Assembly (NCBI RefSeq): GCF_034048115.1
Contig: NZ_CP139145.1
Location: 3,038,001 to 3,102,000 of the forward strand
Direction: 5' to 3'
DNA from: Pseudarthrobacter sp. IC2-21
GTDB taxonomy: Bacteria > Actinomycetota > Actinomycetes > Actinomycetales > Micrococcaceae
Length of the DNA: 64,000 nucleotides
Below, piece after piece: positions 60,427-64,000 of the stretch. A program made the translations under genes and the position numbers. Numbering within the stretch: the stretch's first letter is position 1; each line of letters begins with the position of its first letter. Below the pieces are notes generated by a model. The model was not told the DNA's origin, made no database searches, and saw nothing but the letters and a program-made list of their open reading frames with translations.

Positions 60427-61437
60427 TTAGAGTTCGTCGTCGCCGAAGGCGGCGTCGTCCTCTTCAATTGCTGCTGCGCGTGCTGCGAGGTCAAAACCGG
60501 GAGGCGAGTCCTTGAGGGACAGGCCCAGTTCAACCAGCTTTGCCTTGACCTCGTCAATGGACTTCGCACCGAAGTTACGGATGTCCATCAGGTCAGCCTC
60601 GGAGCGGGCAACGAGTTCACCCACGGTGTGGATGCCCTCACGCTTGAGGCAGTTGTAGGACCGGACGGTGAGGTCCAGGTCCTCGATCGGCAGTGCCATG
60701 TCCGCTGCCAGGGCAGCGTCCGTCGGCGAAGGGCCAATCTCGATACCTTCAGCTGCGGTGTTCAGCTCGCGTGCCAGACCGAAGAGTTCCACCAGGGTGG
60801 TACCAGCGGAAGCAACAGCATCGCGCGGGGCGATGGCCTGCTTGGTCTCGACGTCGACAATGAGCTTGTCGAAGTCGGTGCGCTGCTCAACACGGGTTGC
60901 TTCCACGCGGAAAGTAACCTTCAGCACCGGCGAGTAGATCGAGTCGACCGGGATACGGCCGATCTCGGCGTCGCCGGACTTGTTCTGAGCTGCCGACACG
61001 TAGCCGCGGCCGCGCTCGATGGTCAGTTCGAGTTCGAACTTGCCCTTCGAGTTCAGCGTGGCAATGTGCAGATCCGGGTTGTGGAATTCGACGCCGGCCG
61101 GCGGAGCGATGTCCGCGGCGGTGACGACTCCGGGGCCCTGCTTGCGCAGGTAGGCAACAACCGGCTCGTCGTGCTCGGAGGAGACCGACAGGCTCTTGAT
61201 GTTCAGGATGATCTCAGTGACATCTTCCTTGACACCCGGAACCGTGGTGAACTCGTGCAGCACGCCATCGATCCGGATGCTGGTTACAGCGGCACCGGGG
61301 ATGGAGGAGAGCAGGGTACGGCGGAGGGAGTTTCCGAGGGTGTAGCCAAAGCCCGGTTCCAGCGGTTCAATGATGAAACGCGAGCGGTTTTCGGAGACTA
61401 CCTCTTCGGAGAGGGTGGGGCGCTGTGCAATGAGCAC
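60427..61437 (-). CDS. rpoA: DNA-directed RNA polymerase subunit alpha
   Basis: 336 aa. The N-terminal domain has [20 protein letters not shown] and [19 protein letters not shown]. The C-terminal domain, from about residue 245, has [20 protein letters not shown] and [20 protein letters not shown], which contact UP elements and activators. An acidic tail ([12 protein letters not shown]) closes the protein. Between rpsK and rplQ in the usual actinobacterial order. Confidence 0.98.
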
Positions 61438-61518
61438 TTAGGTTTCCTTTCGGCGAGCATCCGCTATATGACGCAACACAGGTGGTGGAAATTCGGTCTG
61501 AAGACTTAACGCGGCTGG

Positions 61519-61549
61519 GCTTGCCCGGACCAGAACGGTCCGGGCAAGC
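61519..61549 (-). other. Perfect hairpin between rpsK and rpoA
   Basis: GCTTGCCCGGACC (61519-61531) and GGTCCGGGCAAGC (61537-61549) form a perfect 13-bp stem with loop AGAAC. There is no T-run after it on the minus strand. It may cause partial termination, pausing or mRNA processing inside the operon. Confidence 0.6.
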
Positions 61550-61567
61550 TCAAACTACGCGAAAGGC

Positions 61568-61969
61568 TTAGACGCGGCGGCGCTTCGGCGGACGGCAGCC
61601 GTTGTGCGCTGCGGGGGTGACGTCCTGGATGGAGCCAACCTCGAGGCCTGCGGCCTGCAGCGAGCGGATTGCAGTCTCGCGTCCTGAACCCGGTCCCTTG
61701 ACGAAAACGTCAACCTTGCGCATGCCGTGCTCCTGCGCACGCTTGGCAGCAGCTTCGGCAGCCATCTGGGCTGCGAACGGGGTGGACTTACGTGAGCCCT
61801 TGAAGCCAACCTCACCTGAGGAAGCCCAAGAGATAACAGCGCCGTTCGGGTCCGTGATGGACACGATGGTGTTGTTAAAAGTGCTCTTGATGTGCGCCTG
61901 GCCCAGCGCGATATTCTTTTTGTCCTTCTTACGCGGCTTGCGAACCGCGCCACGAGTCTTTGGGGGCAT
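61568..61969 (-). CDS. rpsK: 30S ribosomal protein S11 (uS11)
   Basis: 133 aa. Core motifs are [40 protein letters not shown] and [20 protein letters not shown], ending in [17 protein letters not shown], the normal RNA-binding tail. GAGAAAAAA precedes the ATG. Confidence 0.98.
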   Translation of the reverse strand: MPPKTRGAVRKPRKKDKKNIALGQAHIKSTFNNTIVSITDPNGAVISWASSGEVGFKGSRKSTPFAAQMAAEAAAKRAQEHGMRKVDVFVKGPGSGRETAIRSLQAAGLEVGSIQDVTPAAHNGCRPPKRRRV

Positions 61970-62021
61970 TTTTTTCTCCTACAGAAAGTTATCGGGGAAA
62001 GCCGTGTAAATCCGGGAGGAT

Positions 62022-62396
62022 TTAACGGGCCTTCTTCTTGCCTGCGACGGTGCGCTTCGGACCCTTGCGGGTACGGGCGTTGGTCTTGGTACGCTGCCCA
62101 TGGACCGGCAGGCCCTTACGGTGGCGAATACCTTCGTAGCTGCCGATTTCAACCTTGCGGCGGATATCAGCTGCTACTTCGCGGCGAAGGTCACCCTCAA
62201 CCTTGTAGTTGCCTTCGATGTAATCACGCAGCTCAACCAGCTGGGTATCGGTGAGGTCCTTAACGCGGACGTCAGCACTGATGCCAGTGGCAGCCAGGGT
62301 TTCGTGTGCACGGGTCTTGCCCACGCCGTAGATGTAAGTAAGCGCAATTTCCAACCGCTTTTCGCGGGGAATGTCTACGCCAGCGAGACGAGCCAT
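62022..62396 (-). CDS. rpsM: 30S ribosomal protein S13 (uS13)
   Basis: 124 aa. [20 protein letters not shown] is the conserved N-terminus; [19 protein letters not shown] and RGLP-type segment [20 protein letters not shown] follow, with the basic tail [10 protein letters not shown]. An in-frame codon at 62447 would add 17 residues in the leader and was not used. 52 bp upstream of rpsK. Confidence 0.98.
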   Translation of the reverse strand: MARLAGVDIPREKRLEIALTYIYGVGKTRAHETLAATGISADVRVKDLTDTQLVELRDYIEGNYKVEGDLRREVAADIRRKVEIGSYEGIRHRKGLPVHGQRTKTNARTRKGPKRTVAGKKKAR

Positions 62397-62441
62397 AGAG
62401 GCAGTGCTCCTTGAATAAACCGGAGGTCCTAGGCAGTACAC

Positions 62442-62458
62442 CCGCACGTTCCGTGCGG
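62442..62458 (-). other. Small hairpin upstream of rpsM
   Basis: CCGCACG (62442-62448) and CGTGCGG (62452-62458) form a perfect 7-bp stem with a TTC loop in the rpmJ-rpsM gap, about 46 nt before the rpsM start. It could be a regulatory target, as S13-operon mRNA is autoregulated in other bacteria, but no specific match is claimed. Confidence 0.4.
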
Positions 62459-62554
62459 CCCCAGCCTCCGACCGGGGGTTAGCTGTCCGGGCTCATGCGT
62501 CCCAATTCAGCTTGTGCTGCCTTATTATTTACTTGCGTGGGTTAGCAACCCAGG

Positions 62555-62576
62555 ATTTCCTTCAGGAGAAGGAAAT
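62555..62576 (-). other. Hairpin immediately after rpmJ
   Basis: ATTTCCTTC (62555-62563) and GAAGGAAAT (62568-62576) form a perfect 9-bp stem with a 4-nt loop, reaching the last base of the rpmJ stop codon. No T-run. Confidence 0.5.
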
Positions 62577-62689
62577 TAGCCCTGGCGCTGCTTGTGGCGC
62601 GGGTTCTCGCAGATCACCATGACCCGGCCATTACGGCGGATCACTTTGCACTTTTCGCAGATCTGCTTGACGCTCGGCTTGACCTTCAT
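62576..62689 (-). CDS. rpmJ: 50S ribosomal protein L36 (bL36)
   Basis: A 37-residue protein: it begins [20 protein letters not shown] and ends [15 protein letters not shown]. The zinc-ribbon ligands CxxC...C...H (Cys11, Cys14, Cys27, His32) are intact, so this is the zinc-binding form. It lies between infA and rpsM as usual. The ATG at 62689 is preceded by AAAGGAATGCC. Confidence 0.97.
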   Translation of the reverse strand: MKVKPSVKQICEKCKVIRRNGRVMVICENPRHKQRQG

Positions 62690-62758
62690 GGCATTCCTTT
62701 GCGTGTGGCAGTTGGTCAACTGGAGCAGCCGTCAGCTCATGCCGCGGCCGCCCAGAAT

Positions 62759-62980
62759 TTACTTGTAGCGGTAGACGATACGACCCCGAGTGAGGTCATA
62801 AGGGCTCAGTTCCACCACTACCCGGTCCTCAGGGAGAATCCTGATGTAGTGCTGGCGCATCTTGCCTGAGATGTGCGCGAGTACGATGTGCTTGTTGGTC
62901 AGCTCAACGCGAAACATCGCGTTAGGCAGCGCCTCAGTCACAACGCCTTCGATCTCAATGACCCCGTCCTTCTTGGCCAT
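62759..62980 (-). CDS. infA: Translation initiation factor IF-1
   Basis: 73 aa, a single OB fold: [40 protein letters not shown] and [20 protein letters not shown]. It blocks the ribosomal A site during initiation. First gene of the infA-rpmJ-rpsM-rpsK-rpoA-rplQ operon. Confidence 0.98.
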   Translation of the reverse strand: MAKKDGVIEIEGVVTEALPNAMFRVELTNKHIVLAHISGKMRQHYIRILPEDRVVVELSPYDLTRGRIVYRYK

Positions 62981-63108
62981 ACCCTCCGCTAACTGTTGTT
63001 GCCGCGGCCCTGCCGGATTGCACCGGACATGACCACGAACGTTTTTGTTGGATCGGTTATCACCTCAGGCCCCAAACAGGGCACAGCAGGGCAGACAACC
63101 AACAAGCA

Positions 63109-63137
63109 ACACTACCCTGTATCTTGGTAAAAGTTAA
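63109..63137 (-). promoter_or_regulatory. Promoter of the infA operon
   Basis: On the minus strand TTAACT (63132-63137), a 17-bp spacer and TAGTGT (63109-63114) form a good -35/-10 pair. The predicted start is near 63102, giving a leader of about 120 nt before infA. Confidence 0.6.
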
Positions 63138-63152
63138 ATCGGGCATACTAAC

Positions 63153-64000
63153 CTACACACTCCCATAGGCACCAAATTCACCGGCAGGTGTGCTCACCGC
63201 CTCGGCGCTCTGCACGCCATCCAGGATGGCCAAACGTACGACGTCGGCTGCCGCACTCTGCAGCGTGATGAGACTGAACTGCCGCGGGGCTTCGGTGCTG
63301 TCCAGTTCGACGGCGCCGGTGGCGAGCGCGAAAATCGTGTCCCCGTCAGCCAGCGTGTGGCTCGGGTTCAGCGCCCTGGCCAGTCCCGCGTGGGCAGCAG
63401 AAGCGGTCCTCTTGCAGTCGGCCTTGCTCAGGATGGCATTGGTAGCAACGACGACGAGTGTTGTGTTGAGCGGAGGAAGCCCGGCTTCCGCCGACGGGGA
63501 ATCGGGAACCCGGAAGCGCGCGTCTAAGGGAGGAACGACCGAGCGCGCGGAGGGTTCGGGATTTTCCGGAGGCATCACCGGCAAACCAACTGCGTTGACC
63601 ACGGCGATCGCTCCGATCACAACCCCGTTGTCTAAGGTGATGGAGGCAGTCCCCACTCCTCCTTTGTATCTCCCCCGGCCGAGGACGGCTCCGGTGCCGG
63701 CGCCCACGTTGCCGCGTTCGACGGCGTGGAGTTCCGGCTGGGCGGCAGCGGCGGCAGTTGCCGCGTAGCCCATCTCCTCATCGGGCCGGGCCGAAAAGTC
63801 GCCGCCGCGGCCCAGATCGAAGATAGCGGCGGCCGGCACGATCGGGACCAGCCCGCCGGGCACCGCGAAGCCCCGGCCGGCTTCCTCGCACCAGCGCTGG
63901 GCGCCGCGTGCGGTGACCAGGCCGTAGGCGCTTCCGCCGGTGAGCACCACCGCATCCACCTGCTGGGACATGGTGGTGGGGTCCAGGGAATCCGTCTCCG
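63153..64000 (-). CDS. P1/DmpA-family (S58) peptidase, cut by the window edge
   Basis: The N-terminus lies beyond 64000; the frame is open to the edge and its upstream codons read ETDSLDPTTMSQQ, the expected block before VDAVVLTGGSAYGL. Other family motifs are VPIVPAAAIFDLG and NVGAGTGAVLGRGRYKGGVG. The likely autocleavage site is N|TT in PPLNTTLVVVATNAILSKAD, where the new N-terminal Thr is the nucleophile. The family includes the aminopeptidase DmpA and the nylon-oligomer hydrolase NylC; the substrate here is unknown. An ATG at 63971 is internal and not the real start. Confidence 0.88.
   Translation of the reverse strand, partial: ETDSLDPTTMSQQVDAVVLTGGSAYGLVTARGAQRWCEEAGRGFAVPGGLVPIVPAAAIFDLGRGGDFSARPDEEMGYAATAAAAAQPELHAVERGNVGAGTGAVLGRGRYKGGVGTASITLDNGVVIGAIAVVNAVGLPVMPPENPEPSARSVVPPLDARFRVPDSPSAEAGLPPLNTTLVVVATNAILSKADCKRTASAAHAGLARALNPSHTLADGDTIFALATGAVELDSTEAPRQFSLITLQSAAADVVRLAILDGVQSAEAVSTPAGEFGAYGSV

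Noticed and set aside
59764..61509. 581-codon plus-strand open frame opposite rplQ and rpoA
   Set aside because: Shadow of two conserved genes; it has no ribosome-binding site or recognisable motif, and composition is driven by the opposite strand.
63190..63768. Plus-strand 192-codon open frame near the right edge
   Set aside because: Antisense to the S58 peptidase gene, which carries family motifs and stays open to the window edge.

Overview
The window is chromosomal DNA of a high-GC actinobacterium, most likely Arthrobacter/Pseudarthrobacter (Micrococcaceae). Evidence: the alr-tsaE-tsaB-rimI-tsaD, rplM-rpsI / glmM and infA-rpmJ-rpsM-rpsK-rpoA-rplQ gene orders, mycothiol-pathway genes (mshA, ino1), the treX-treY-treZ operon, frequent GTG starts, and many start codons placed 6-7 nt after a TANNNT -10 box, as in leaderless actinobacterial transcripts. 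I see no rRNA, tRNA, transposase, integrase, CRISPR array or prophage.

Region 1 (1-20 kb) is mostly housekeeping. It holds an S53 peptidase, a divergent pair (small membrane protein / THUMP-like methyltransferase), a shikimate-dehydrogenase-like gene next to a long palindromic repeat, a GH3 lipoprotein, and a YbdK-type glutamate-cysteine ligase. These are followed by the overlapping alr-tsaE-tsaB-rimI-tsaD operon (D-Ala supply and tRNA t6A synthesis), a divergent PfkB sugar kinase / GH4 phospho-glucosidase pair, mshA, fhs, a 290-bp interspersed-repeat island, ino1 and an aldo/keto reductase.

Region 2 (20-39.7 kb) carries the trehalose-from-glycogen operon glgX/treX-treY-treZ, a 936-residue polytopic membrane protein with a C-terminal alpha/beta-hydrolase-like domain, nnrDE and acpS. 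Next come a TetR/VOC divergent unit with visible operators, glmS and coaA (divergent), a VanY-type lipoprotein peptidase, mscL, glmM, and rplM-rpsI.

Region 3 (39.9-58.7 kb) is the most unusual part. One prepilin peptidase is followed by two complete, collinear Tad/Flp pilus loci in tandem: flp-tadE-tadG-cpaB-tadZ-cpaF-tadB-tadC at 40.9-48.0 kb and again at 48.3-55.4 kb. After them come a small Hpt-like protein without an obvious phospho-acceptor His, an OmpR-type response regulator and a PAS histidine kinase. The first locus looks more AT-rich and diverged; the second matches the surrounding codon use. Each pilin gene is followed by a GC hairpin that could set a high pilin-to-machinery ratio. 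The two major pilins and the two TadG-like proteins differ most, so the locus may build two distinct pili or one mixed pilus.

Region 4 (58.7-64 kb, minus strand) is the infA-rpmJ-rpsM-rpsK-rpoA-rplQ operon followed by truA. A strong intrinsic terminator sits inside the 5' coding end of truA. A P1/DmpA-family (S58) peptidase gene is cut by the right edge.
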